Below, in pieces: positions 52,798-61,350 of a DNA stretch of 64,000 bases. Source of the DNA: Ruminococcus sp. (GTDB taxonomy: Bacteria > Bacillota > Clostridia > Oscillospirales > Acutalibacteraceae); NCBI GenBank assembly GCA_022768065.1, contig JALELS010000023.1, positions 1 through 64,000 on the forward strand, in the 5' to 3' direction. The number at the start of each line of letters is the position of its first letter. Position 1 is the stretch's first letter. The position numbers were made by a program, and so were the translations under genes. The notes below the pieces were generated by a model, which worked only from the letters and a program-made list of their open reading frames with translations, made no database searches and was not told the DNA's origin.

Positions 52798-54042
52798 TCA
52801 TTTAAGATAATGTATAAAAAGTCCGCTCAGGAGTTTCGGCTCAAACCAAGTTGACTTCGGGGGCATTGTCATAGACTTATCGGCTATGTTCATAAGCTCG
52901 TCAAGCGTTGTCGGGAACATAGAAAACGCGAGCTTTTCTTCACCCGAATCGACGCGCTTTGAAAGTTCGGAAAGACCCCTGATACCGCCGACAAAGTCTA
53001 TTCTTTTATCGGTTCTCGGGTCGTCTATACCGAGAATGGGAGAAATGACGTTGTTTTGAAGAATCGAAACATCAAGGCTGCCAACCGCGTCGGACGTGTC
53101 TATTGTTTCCGGCTTTGCAAAAAGAGCATACCATTCGCCCGATAGATACATTCCGAAAGAATGTGCCTTTTGCGGACGGTACTCATTTTTCCCCTGCTTT
53201 TCTATATCGAATTTACTACCGAGTTTAAGTAAAAATTCCTCGTCCGAAAGCCCGTTTAAATCTTTTATTATACGGTTATAATCGAGTATGCGCAGCTCGT
53301 CGCTCGGGAAAATTACGGATAAGAAGAAATTAAATTCCTCCGTGCCAGTATAATTCGGATTTTGCTCACGGCGGCGAAGCCCGACCTTCACCGCTGACGC
53401 GGCTCTGTGATGACCGTCCGCAATATAGAGGGACGGTACATTTTCAAACTGCTCGGTTATAAAATCTATCGTGTCATTTTCCGACACAACCCAAACTCTT
53501 TCACGAACATCGTCCGACACAAAGTCATAAACCGGTTCGTTTTTCGCCTTGATGTCTGCCGTAATCGATGAAATTTTCTCGTTCTTTCTGTATGTCAGGA
53601 AAATAGGACCGGTATTTGCGTCGAGAGTATCGACGTGGCGTATGCGGTCTGCCTCTTTATCGGCTCTTGTCTTTTCATGCTTTTTGATAACGTCGTTTAT
53701 ATAATCGTCAATAGCCGTGCAGCCCACTATACCCGTCTGCGTTCTGCCGCGCCAGGTCTGCTCGTAGATATACAGACACGGCGTTTCATCCTGCTTCATA
53801 ACGTCCGCCGAGACGAGCTTTGATAAATTTTCGCGCGCTTTTTCATACACGCGGTCGTCATAAATATCAACCGTCTTGGGAAGGTCGATTTCCGCCTTAT
53901 CAACATGCAGGAAAGAATACGGATTGCCGAAAACCATTCTTCGCGCCTCGTCCGAATTCATAACGTCGTACGGCAACGCCGCCACTCTGGAAGCGTATTC
54001 CGGAGTCGGCCGAAGTGCCCTGAACGCTCTCAAAACTGCCAT
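52798..54042 (-). CDS. DUF1015 family protein
   Basis: 414 residues. Family blocks: LRPTPEYASRVAALPYDVM, NPYSFLHVDKAEIDLP, and the central YIADGHHRAASA (about 208-219), the ParB/Srx-like motif shared with serine kinase SbnI/SerK-type proteins. In many Firmicutes it neighbours serine biosynthesis genes; here it follows a VanZ gene by 4 bases. Biochemical role not established; a kinase or hydroxyacid-related function is a guess from the fold. Confidence 0.88.
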   Translation of the reverse strand: MAVLRAFRALRPTPEYASRVAALPYDVMNSDEARRMVFGNPYSFLHVDKAEIDLPKTVDIYDDRVYEKARENLSKLVSADVMKQDETPCLYIYEQTWRGRTQTGIVGCTAIDDYINDVIKKHEKTRADKEADRIRHVDTLDANTGPIFLTYRKNEKISSITADIKAKNEPVYDFVSDDVRERVWVVSENDTIDFITEQFENVPSLYIADGHHRAASAVKVGLRRREQNPNYTGTEEFNFFLSVIFPSDELRILDYNRIIKDLNGLSDEEFLLKLGSKFDIEKQGKNEYRPQKAHSFGMYLSGEWYALFAKPETIDTSDAVGSLDVSILQNNVISPILGIDDPRTDKRIDFVGGIRGLSELSKRVDSGEEKLAFSMFPTTLDELMNIADKSMTMPPKSTWFEPKLLSGLFIHYLK

Positions 54043-54046
54043 AATA

Positions 54047-54505
54047 TTACCTCGCTTTATTTTTATGAATGTGACTGTATACAGTATATAATATAAAAAA
54101 CACCAAAAGCCCGAATGCCGCGCCGAGACAATCTATAAACACGTCTCGCGGCTGACACGCTCTGCCGGAAACAAAATACTGATGAAGTTCGTCCGACGAA
54201 GCGTAAAGCGCCGCGGACAGAAACGAGAGCGCATACCGAGGAATCGAAAACACCGACAGCCAGCTAAAAGAAAACAAAAAGCAAAGCGCCGTATATTCGA
54301 GTGCGTGTGCGGTTTTTCTGACCGTGTGCTGTGAAAGCGTGATATGAAAAAGCTCTGTTATGCGCGCGATAACACCGGAGCTGAGCCCCGATGATTTTGA
54401 CGAGACCTGAGAAGACAGGTAAAATATCGTCACCATCAGCGCCGCCGTCAGAAGCCAAGATATTGCTATAAAGATTTTTTGCGATACGCCGTATTTTTCT
54501 TTCAT
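54047..54505 (-). CDS. VanZ family membrane protein
   Basis: 152 residues with four membrane helices. The VanZ signatures VRKTAHALEYTALCFL (about 61-76) and SSDELHQYFVSGRACQPRDVFIDCLGA (about 103-129, with the conserved Asp-Glu and His) are intact. VanZ gives low teicoplanin resistance in enterococci; most chromosomal homologues have no known role. Middle gene between the peptide-binding lipoprotein and DUF1015. Confidence 0.92.
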   Translation of the reverse strand: MKEKYGVSQKIFIAISWLLTAALMVTIFYLSSQVSSKSSGLSSGVIARITELFHITLSQHTVRKTAHALEYTALCFLFSFSWLSVFSIPRYALSFLSAALYASSDELHQYFVSGRACQPRDVFIDCLGAAFGLLVFFILYTVYSHIHKNKAR

Positions 54506-54520
54506 TTTAAATACCGTCTC

Positions 54521-56107
54521 TTACGATTTTTTTGCGTTTATAAAATAGACGTTATCCGCGGACGAATAGAAATATATACCGCTTGTTTTTTTGGAAGTTA
54601 CAAAATAACTGTTCTCGTAGAACACGGGCATTATTACCGCTTCGGAAACAAGGTAGTTCTCCGCATCGGCAACGGCGGAACGCTCACCCTCAAGGCTGCC
54701 CGAATTGTTTTTGATATTACGGATTTTCTGCGATAAAACATCGGACTCATATCCGAATATATTGTTTTGGTCAAATCCCTCTATAATCTCGCCGGCAAAA
54801 GCCGATTTTGCCTTAAACGGATAAAACGCCACACTGTAATTGCCGTCGTTTACCGCCGCCTCAAGGTCGGATTCCGAAACGGCCTTTACCGTGGAGACAA
54901 ATTTCACGCCGAGTGTTTTCTGGAGCTTTTGCACCATCTGCTTGACAAACGACTCATACTGCTCGGTACAAAGTATTGTAGTTTCGACCGACGATGTGCC
55001 GAGCTCCAAAAGCGCGTCGTTGAAGTTCTTTTTTGCAAGCGTCTCGTCATAAGACAAAAGGTTCGCTCCGTTTTCGCCTCGGTAATCCTCGCCGCCTATT
55101 TTGCATGACGGCGGCACTATGCCGTCGGCCTTTGAAATATCGCTTTGCGAATCAAACAGCGACGAAGTATCGCACGAGCGACAAAATGCAAGCCGCATAT
55201 TTTTATTGCGGTAATTATTGTCGTTTTGATTGAATATGAAGGAGTACGTCACGTTTTGAACGGCAACGGAATTCAAATCCTTTTTGTTTTCAACAGACGA
55301 GAACTGCGACGATGAGAGGAAAGCCGCGTCATATGTAACGGAATTCATCTTATCGGCAACTTCGGAATCGTCATTGTTTATATAGAACGTCACGGATGAC
55401 GGCGAAACCGCGGTCTCACCGTTGTACTCGTTATTCTTAACCAACTTTACGGAAGTCTTTTCCGTCCATTTGGACACATGAAAAGGTCCGTTGCACAGCA
55501 GATATTTTGCGTCAAGACCGTACTTACCGTTTGTGAGATTGAAAAATTCTTCGTCGCAAGGCATAGCGCCGGGGCTTGTCAGCGCATACATGAAGTTATC
55601 GTCGGCATACGAAAGATTGAACACTACGGTGAAATCATCCGGCGTACTTATGCTCTTCACCGCCGAAAACAGCGGAGCGTCGGCGGAACCGGTTTGTTCC
55701 GAGAGGGTTCTCTCAATGCCGAATTTAAAGTCTTCCGCCTTTACGGTTATATCAAATGTATCCTCATAATTTTCGCCGAGCACAGCCTTGTGCCCCGAAA
55801 ACATAGCCCAATGCGAATTATTGCGAAGCTTAAACGTATATGTAAGACCGTCGTCGGAAACATTCCAATCCGTGGCAACGCCCTTGCCTATGGTGCCGTC
55901 CGCCATTATGCGGACAAGCCCCTCGTAGCAGTTTGCCGCAACGAGCTTTTCGGAATTTGAATCCGCTATCTGCGGGTCAAGGCTCGTCGGCTCGTCCATT
56001 ATCGGCATTGAAAAGGCTTCACCCGACTTTTTTCTGCCGAAACAGCCTGTAAAGGCAGATACAATTACACACAGCAATATCAAAATTGAAATAATTTTCT
56101 TTGTCAA
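54521..56107 (-). CDS. Peptide-binding ABC transporter lipoprotein (OppA-like, SBP family 5)
   Basis: 528 residues. A lipoprotein signal peptide ends in the lipobox SAFTGC (Cys at about 21). The SBP_bac_5 fold follows: MDEPTSLDPQIADSNSEKLVAANCYEGLVRI near the start and many NNSHW/LCNGPFHVSKW-type blocks. It should capture oligopeptides outside the membrane. No permease or ATPase gene is adjacent, so it either serves a remote transporter or acts as a peptide sensor. The start is a TTG with AGGGG upstream. Confidence 0.88.
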   Translation of the reverse strand: MTKKIISILILLCVIVSAFTGCFGRKKSGEAFSMPIMDEPTSLDPQIADSNSEKLVAANCYEGLVRIMADGTIGKGVATDWNVSDDGLTYTFKLRNNSHWAMFSGHKAVLGENYEDTFDITVKAEDFKFGIERTLSEQTGSADAPLFSAVKSISTPDDFTVVFNLSYADDNFMYALTSPGAMPCDEEFFNLTNGKYGLDAKYLLCNGPFHVSKWTEKTSVKLVKNNEYNGETAVSPSSVTFYINNDDSEVADKMNSVTYDAAFLSSSQFSSVENKKDLNSVAVQNVTYSFIFNQNDNNYRNKNMRLAFCRSCDTSSLFDSQSDISKADGIVPPSCKIGGEDYRGENGANLLSYDETLAKKNFNDALLELGTSSVETTILCTEQYESFVKQMVQKLQKTLGVKFVSTVKAVSESDLEAAVNDGNYSVAFYPFKAKSAFAGEIIEGFDQNNIFGYESDVLSQKIRNIKNNSGSLEGERSAVADAENYLVSEAVIMPVFYENSYFVTSKKTSGIYFYSSADNVYFINAKKS

Positions 56108-56207
56108 TTTAAATTACCCCTATAAAGTAATGGTGTTGTGCCCCATAGGGTATAGCACTATATTCATTTTAGCACAAAAGGCTCTTAAAATCCACACATT
56201 TGTTATA

Positions 56208-56236
56208 TTGACTCAGGTCTTTATCTCACCTATAAT
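56208..56236 (+). promoter_or_regulatory. Promoter of rmuC
   Basis: TTGACT, 17-base spacer, TATAAT, 31 bases before the start codon. Confidence 0.85.
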
Positions 56237-56266
56237 ATATTATAAAGAATAAAGGAGACTGAATTT

Positions 56267-57580
56267 ATGCAGACGTTTGAAATAATATTATCCGTAATTT
56301 CCGTTCTGTCGCTTATTTGCGCGCTCGGAGCTTTGATTTTTTCTAAAAGAGCGGCAAAGCAAAGCTCCTCCGAAGACTTTGCCGTATTGAACTCCAAAAT
56401 AGCAGATCTTACAAAAAACACATCGGACGAATTTCAGCGCAGCAGAATAGAAACTAACCGAAGCCTTGAAAATATGTCGGCAAAGCTTGAGGCAATGACA
56501 AAGCTGAGTTACGAAAACCGCGAAAAGATGAACGAGACCATAGCGCAGTCGCTCAATATGATACGCGATAAGAGCATTGAGCAAAACGAGCGTCAGTCTA
56601 AAATAATAGAATCAAGTATTCAAAAGATGCAGGAAAGCAATGAAAAGAAGCTTGACCAAATGCGTATGACAGTTGACGAAAAGCTCACCTCAACTCTTAC
56701 AACGCGCCTTGACAGTTCGTTTAAAACCGTCTCCGAACAGCTTGAAAAGTTGTATAAATCGCTCGGCGAGATGAAAGAGCTTTCAAACGGCGTTACAAAC
56801 AATGTCACAACTCTCAACCGCGTCCTTACAAATGTTAAAGCGCGCGGCACTTGGGCAGAGGTTCAGCTCAAAGGCATACTCGACCAGACCATACCTACCA
56901 TGTACGAAGAGAATGTGGCAACAGGTGAAAAATCCACCGAGCGCGTTGAATTCGCAATAAAAATACCGTCCGGCGAAAAGGGCGCAGAGCCGGCGCTTCT
57001 CCCGATAGATTCAAAATTCCCGATGGAGGATTACATACGCCTTTGCGACGCCGCCGACAACGCCGATGCCGCTGCCGTAGCCGCCGCCAGAAAAGCGCTT
57101 GAGGACAGGATTCTCAGCGAGGCAAAGGATATACGCAAATATATAAACGTACCCAAAACCACACCGTATGCCATTATGTATCTCGCAACCGAGGGGCTGT
57201 ACGCCGAAATTGCGTCTTCGCGTTCGGGACTTCCCGAAAAGTTGCAAAATGAATACAACATTATGATAGCAGGACCCATTACCATAACCGCGCTTTTGAA
57301 TTCGCTGTCAATGGGCTTTAAGACCGTAGCCATAAACGAAAAGGCAAACGAGGTCAGAAAGCTGCTCGCCGCATGCAAAACGCAGTATGATATTTTCGGC
57401 ACCGTGCTGCAAAAAGCAAAGAAAAAGATAGATGACGCAGGACGTTCGCTTGACGACGCACAGCACCGCAATTCCATAATTCAGAAAAAACTTCGCGGCG
57501 TCGAAGATATAGAGCGCTCCGAGGCAGAAAATATATTGTCGATAGACCAAGGCTTCGCCGACCCGGAAGACGACAATTAA
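56267..57580 (+). CDS. rmuC: RmuC domain protein (DNA recombination-linked)
   Basis: 437 residues. An N-terminal membrane helix (about 4-25) precedes a long coiled coil (about 40-190) and the RmuC nuclease-like domain from about 195: ARGTWAEVQLKGILDQ, LLPIDSKFPMEDY. In E. coli RmuC limits DNA inversions at short repeats. Ribosome site AAAGGAGA; single gene between its promoter and terminator. Confidence 0.93.
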   Translation: MQTFEIILSVISVLSLICALGALIFSKRAAKQSSSEDFAVLNSKIADLTKNTSDEFQRSRIETNRSLENMSAKLEAMTKLSYENREKMNETIAQSLNMIRDKSIEQNERQSKIIESSIQKMQESNEKKLDQMRMTVDEKLTSTLTTRLDSSFKTVSEQLEKLYKSLGEMKELSNGVTNNVTTLNRVLTNVKARGTWAEVQLKGILDQTIPTMYEENVATGEKSTERVEFAIKIPSGEKGAEPALLPIDSKFPMEDYIRLCDAADNADAAAVAAARKALEDRILSEAKDIRKYINVPKTTPYAIMYLATEGLYAEIASSRSGLPEKLQNEYNIMIAGPITITALLNSLSMGFKTVAINEKANEVRKLLAACKTQYDIFGTVLQKAKKKIDDAGRSLDDAQHRNSIIQKKLRGVEDIERSEAENILSIDQGFADPEDDN

Positions 57581-57637
57581 ATAATGTGCAGAAAAATGTC
57601 TAAAAGCTAATTTCGATATTTTTGTTTGCTCATAATA

Positions 57638-57682
57638 AATCCCCCCGACGCGATTATTATTCTGTGTCGGGGGGATTTTAGT
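57638..57682. terminator. Terminator after rmuC
   Basis: Stem AAATCCCCCCGAC/GTCGGGGGGATTT with a 14-base loop, then TTTT; probably bidirectional for the converging DUF805 gene. Confidence 0.85.
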
Positions 57683-57787
57683 TTATTGTAAGGTTTTATC
57701 GGTTAAGCCTAAACTCTTTAACATTGTCAAGACAAAGAATCAAAGGTTCGGCTTAGATTTTGCTCAAATATATTATATGTCGAGCCT

Positions 57788-58456
57788 TCAGACTTTTTTC
57801 GGGCCGTACTTATTGTCGGGTGTGCTGTCGGTGAGCATATAAACAAGAAGAATGATAGGGCCGGCAAAGGGTATAAGTCCCATAAATATATAACCGCCGC
57901 TCTTGCCTATATCGTGAAGCCTGCGTACCATAAGAGACAGAGACGGAAGGAATACGGCGATACAATATAATATCATCAAGACATAGAATATTGCACCCGC
58001 GCCCATATACGCTATGCTTACGTCGCCGTCGATTACGGCTCCTGCCAATGAAGCGCCGCCGGCAATCGAAAACAATATGCTCAAAACGGTATAAACTATA
58101 ATATTAAACAGATAAACCCACCAGTATTCGCTTCTTGTGGCTCTGCCGTTAAAGTTTACGTAGTTTTTAAAAAACAGCTTTACTGCCTCACCGAAACCGA
58201 TTTTTCGGGTAGGCCTATACACGTAACCGTTCTGCTGATCGCCGAAGTTCTGCGGCACTCCATACGGCGGTGCGCTCTGCCCGTTGCCGAAGTTCTGCGG
58301 CGCTCCATACGGCGGTGCGCTCTGCCCGTTGCCGAAATTCTGCGGTGCTCCGTATTGCGGTGCGCTCTGTTGAGGAGCAGAAGCAGGCTCAGCCTTAGCT
58401 CCGCAATTAGGACAATATTGCCCGTCAAAATTTGTTCCACAATTTTTACATATCAT
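57788..58456 (-). CDS. Zinc-ribbon DUF805 membrane protein with tandem repeats
   Basis: 222 residues. An N-terminal zinc ribbon CKNCGTNFDGQYCPNCG (3-19, C-x2-C-x9-C-x2-C) is followed by three 15-residue repeats of the APQNFGNGQSAPPYG type (about 30-74). A DUF805 membrane domain with four helices comes next (about 95-215, with FNGRATRSEYWW and MVRRLHDIGKSG). I chose the ATG at 58456; an earlier in-frame ATG (58519) lacks a ribosome site and precedes the ribbon by 21 odd residues. Function of DUF805 is unknown. Confidence 0.88.
   Translation of the reverse strand: MICKNCGTNFDGQYCPNCGAKAEPASAPQQSAPQYGAPQNFGNGQSAPPYGAPQNFGNGQSAPPYGVPQNFGDQQNGYVYRPTRKIGFGEAVKLFFKNYVNFNGRATRSEYWWVYLFNIIVYTVLSILFSIAGGASLAGAVIDGDVSIAYMGAGAIFYVLMILYCIAVFLPSLSLMVRRLHDIGKSGGYIFMGLIPFAGPIILLVYMLTDSTPDNKYGPKKV
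58241..58375. repeat. Three tandem 45-bp repeats within the DUF805 gene
   Basis: Units 58241-58285, 58286-58330 and 58331-58375; the first two differ at one base, the third has diverged more. They encode the Gly/Gln/Pro/Tyr-rich linker. Confidence 0.95.
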
Positions 58457-58543
58457 AAAAATGCCCCCTGTTATATTATTTGGCAATCCCATTTTATAAT
58501 ATATTTTACAAAAAATCAATCGTTTTCAGAAAGTTTTTAGACA

Positions 58544-59449
58544 CTATTGCCGTTTTTTGATGCTTTTGTTCCTTTTTATTGCAAATTTCGGCTTAGTCTC
58601 ATTCAAAACAATCCCCGCAAAGATGATTAAGAACCCGACAGCGGTTTGCAAAGTCGGTCTCTCGTGATAAAAAATCATTGAAAAAAGTATTCCGAATACC
58701 GACTCCAAGCAGAGTATAAGCGACGAGCTTGCCGCAGTTGTATGTTTTATACCCACGTTCATAAACACAAAACAAAGCGCTGTTACAAATACGGTAACAT
58801 ATACAAGCGATAATACCGAGGCCGAAGAAATATGTTTCGGCATTTTTTCGCTTGAAACGAAGAAAATAAAGCAGATGAGAAACGCCGTGAAGAACTGTAT
58901 AATCGTATGCAGTATAACGTCAAGATCGCCGCACCATTTTTCGACCGCCACAATCTGAAGCGCGAAGAATATACCGCATATCAGCGTAAAGCCCTCGCCG
59001 AGAAAAGAAAATGACATTTTTCCGTCCAGGCAGACAAGCCCTATGCCCGTTATACATATTGCCGCGGCAACAAAATTATATGCGTCCGGGCGTTTTTTAC
59101 TTACAGCCCAGCTTAAAAACGGCACTATAACGCAATAGACCGTCGTCAAAAACGCATTGGTCCCGGGGGTTGTGTGAGTAAGTCCTATGGTTTGGAATAT
59201 GTAAGCAAGCCCCAAAAACACGCCCGTAACCGCTCCGGTCCAAAGATACTTAAGATTAAACAATTTCCATTTTTTAAAAAATACTATGCTTAAAAGAATT
59301 GCCGAAAATAAAAATCTTACACACAGCAAAAAATACACCGGTAATTCATCCAGTGTATTTTTTAATATAAAGAAAGAACTGCCCCATATAACGGCACTCG
59401 AAAAAAGCATAAGCTTTGCGGCAAGGGTGCGCTTTGTTTCACTTTTCAT
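58544..59449 (-). CDS. EamA/DMT-family transporter
   Basis: 301 residues, ten membrane helices in two EamA repeats, with the WGSSFFILKNTLDELP start common to RhaT/YdcZ-like exporters and a Lys/Arg-rich C-terminal tail. It overlaps the HAD gene by 11 bases and ends the operon of transporter, phosphoesterase and phosphatase. Substrate unknown. Confidence 0.9.
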   Translation of the reverse strand: MKSETKRTLAAKLMLFSSAVIWGSSFFILKNTLDELPVYFLLCVRFLFSAILLSIVFFKKWKLFNLKYLWTGAVTGVFLGLAYIFQTIGLTHTTPGTNAFLTTVYCVIVPFLSWAVSKKRPDAYNFVAAAICITGIGLVCLDGKMSFSFLGEGFTLICGIFFALQIVAVEKWCGDLDVILHTIIQFFTAFLICFIFFVSSEKMPKHISSASVLSLVYVTVFVTALCFVFMNVGIKHTTAASSSLILCLESVFGILFSMIFYHERPTLQTAVGFLIIFAGIVLNETKPKFAIKRNKSIKKRQ

Positions 59450-60101
59450 ACAGCATCTCCGAAAAAGAACTTATATACAAATCAGCCCGATTTTTAATTT
59501 CCTCGGTCTGCTCTGCGGCAGACGGGTCATATACGCCGACAGTCTTAAAGCCGCCGAGAGAAGCGGATTTTATCCCCGTGAGGCTGTCTTCAAACACAAC
59601 AGTATTTTGCGGCTTTGTGCCTATCTTTTTACATTCCCTTAAATATATATCCGGAAATTCCTTTCCCCTTGATACCTCGTCAATTGAAGTCGTCGCCGAA
59701 AAAAGCCCCGATATTTCGAGTCTTTTAAGGCACGGCACAAAAAGCTCGTCGGAAAGAGCCGTGGCTACGCCCAAAAGCTTGCCTCGGTTCTTTAAGCTTT
59801 GCAAAAATTCCCTTGCCCCCGGCTTTAACCGCACCGTATTTTCATATTTATCTTTTGACATGGCATTCCACATGTCGACTATATCGTCTTTTTTCACAAC
59901 ATTTTCAAGATGAAAAGTTTTAACCGTGTATTCGGCTCCGTCGTCAAGGCTCATATGATTCACATTAAAAAGATAGTCTTTCGGCGCCTTGATGTTAAAT
60001 TCGCCGAGCACCTTTACATATATGTCGTTCCAAAGCCCCATGGAATCAAGAAGCGTTCCGTCAAGGTCGAATATGTAGCCTTCAAAAGAATATATATCCA
60101 T
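59439..60101 (-). CDS. HAD-family phosphatase, beta-phosphoglucomutase-like
   Basis: 220 residues. Motif I DLDGTLLDSMGLW at about 12-24 (nucleophile first Asp), motif II in GVATALSDELF, and motif IV VFEDSLTGIKSA. The helical cap between motifs I and II puts it with beta-phosphoglucomutases and sugar-phosphate phosphatases. Its ATG shares one base with the stop of the metallophosphoesterase frame. Likely dephosphorylates a small sugar or polyol phosphate. Confidence 0.9.
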   Translation of the reverse strand: MDIYSFEGYIFDLDGTLLDSMGLWNDIYVKVLGEFNIKAPKDYLFNVNHMSLDDGAEYTVKTFHLENVVKKDDIVDMWNAMSKDKYENTVRLKPGAREFLQSLKNRGKLLGVATALSDELFVPCLKRLEISGLFSATTSIDEVSRGKEFPDIYLRECKKIGTKPQNTVVFEDSLTGIKSASLGGFKTVGVYDPSAAEQTEEIKNRADLYISSFSEMLYEK

Positions 60102-61350
60102 CAGTATTTAATCTCCGGTGCAAATTTTCTGCGGTAAATTTTGTTTCGGCGAATCTCGGCGGCGTCTATCTTTGTGCAGTTGTCGCTCATATTTCCGAAA
60201 GAATCCACAGCATATATTTTGATATTATACACTCCCGGAGCTTTAGAGTAAACAGGCAGTTTCACGCTATTTGCGGCGCCGCAGCCCTTATAGAAATCGG
60301 AGAAATAATCTCTGCGCGTTCCGTCGTCGTAGAGCACGGCATAGCTGTGTACCGCGTCTTCACTCTCACCCTTATCAAAGCAAAGATATGCGGTGCCTTT
60401 CTCATCATATTCGGTATGGCCGTATGTGTTCGGCATAACAGGCAAAGAATTGCCGTTTCTTTTCGGGACAAAATCCGCCTTTTTCACCGAATACGGTATT
60501 TTAACGCTCATATTAGGTTTTTCCTCTTTATCAAGGCGGAAATTCATACGCCTGACGGTTATATTTTCGCTCCCGAAGTCGAGTATGTAACCCATGGGGA
60601 ACATATATGCGTCGGGCGGTACGGTGCCGTTGACCTTTCCGCGCTCAAGCTCCGTGTACGATACCGACTGCGTACCGAATGCGGTAAACGCCCCCTGCCA
60701 TACGCTTCTCTCGTCGAGAAGCGAGTAGTGTGAATGTCCGGCGAAATTCACAACATTCGGATATTGCGAAAACGCGTCAAAAAGCGATTTATCGCCCCAA
60801 TCATCGCTGCCGTATACGGTATTTTCGGGAGAATTGTGCGTCGTAACAAAAATAGGTCTGTCGCCGCACTCTTTTTCGCAATTTCAATTTCGTTTTTGAG
60901 GTACGGCAAAATTTTTCTGTACCCATCGGACATTTTTGCACAGTCGGGCGAAGCACCGATAAAATGAAAACCGTTTACCGTATAGTGCGTAAAGGCACTG
61001 TCCCCTGTTTTATGCAAAAAGAGGCGTCTGCAGCCTTTTGCGGTACGCGCACCGTAATAATCGTGGTTACCCATTATGCTTTGAACCACGGGCATTTTTT
61101 CGCCGAAAACACTTTTAAACGCATCCATATATGTGTCATACGCATAGGCGCTTGCCATATTGCATATATCGCCTGCAAATATAATCATATTGCAGCCTTG
61201 ATTTTTAAGGGATGAAAGCGACAAGACGAGGTTCTTTCGGAACGTCGTCTCGTTTTTTCTGCGAGCGGGGCTGAGCTGCGAATCGGAAATTACGCCGACC
61301 TTCAGCTTTTCCCCGATATTAAAAGTTTTCCTTTCAAAATTAAATTTCAT
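60101..61350 (-). pseudogene. Metallophosphoesterase split by a frameshift
   Basis: Two frames together make one calcineurin-like phosphoesterase. The first (61350 down to 60748) has VISDSQLS, IFAGDICN and GNHDYYG. The second (60875 region down to 60101) continues with THNSPENTVYGSDDWGD and FAGHSHYS and a C-terminal beta domain. They join only by a -1 shift at GAAAAAG (forward 60870-60876), giving IAKKECGDRPIF. A lost A, a sequencing error in the A run, or programmed slippage on AAAAAG are all possible. The second half starting at 60751 would lack the first metal site if translated alone. It overlaps the transporter stop by 11 bases. Confidence 0.85.

Noticed and set aside
57683-57787. Possible structured RNA (TAAGCC/GGCTTA pairing) after rmuC
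   Set aside because: The stem is short, the loop long, and no promoter or conserved motif supports it.
58241-58375. Tandem repeats considered as a CRISPR array
   Set aside because: Direct 45-bp repeats without spacers, in frame inside a coding region.
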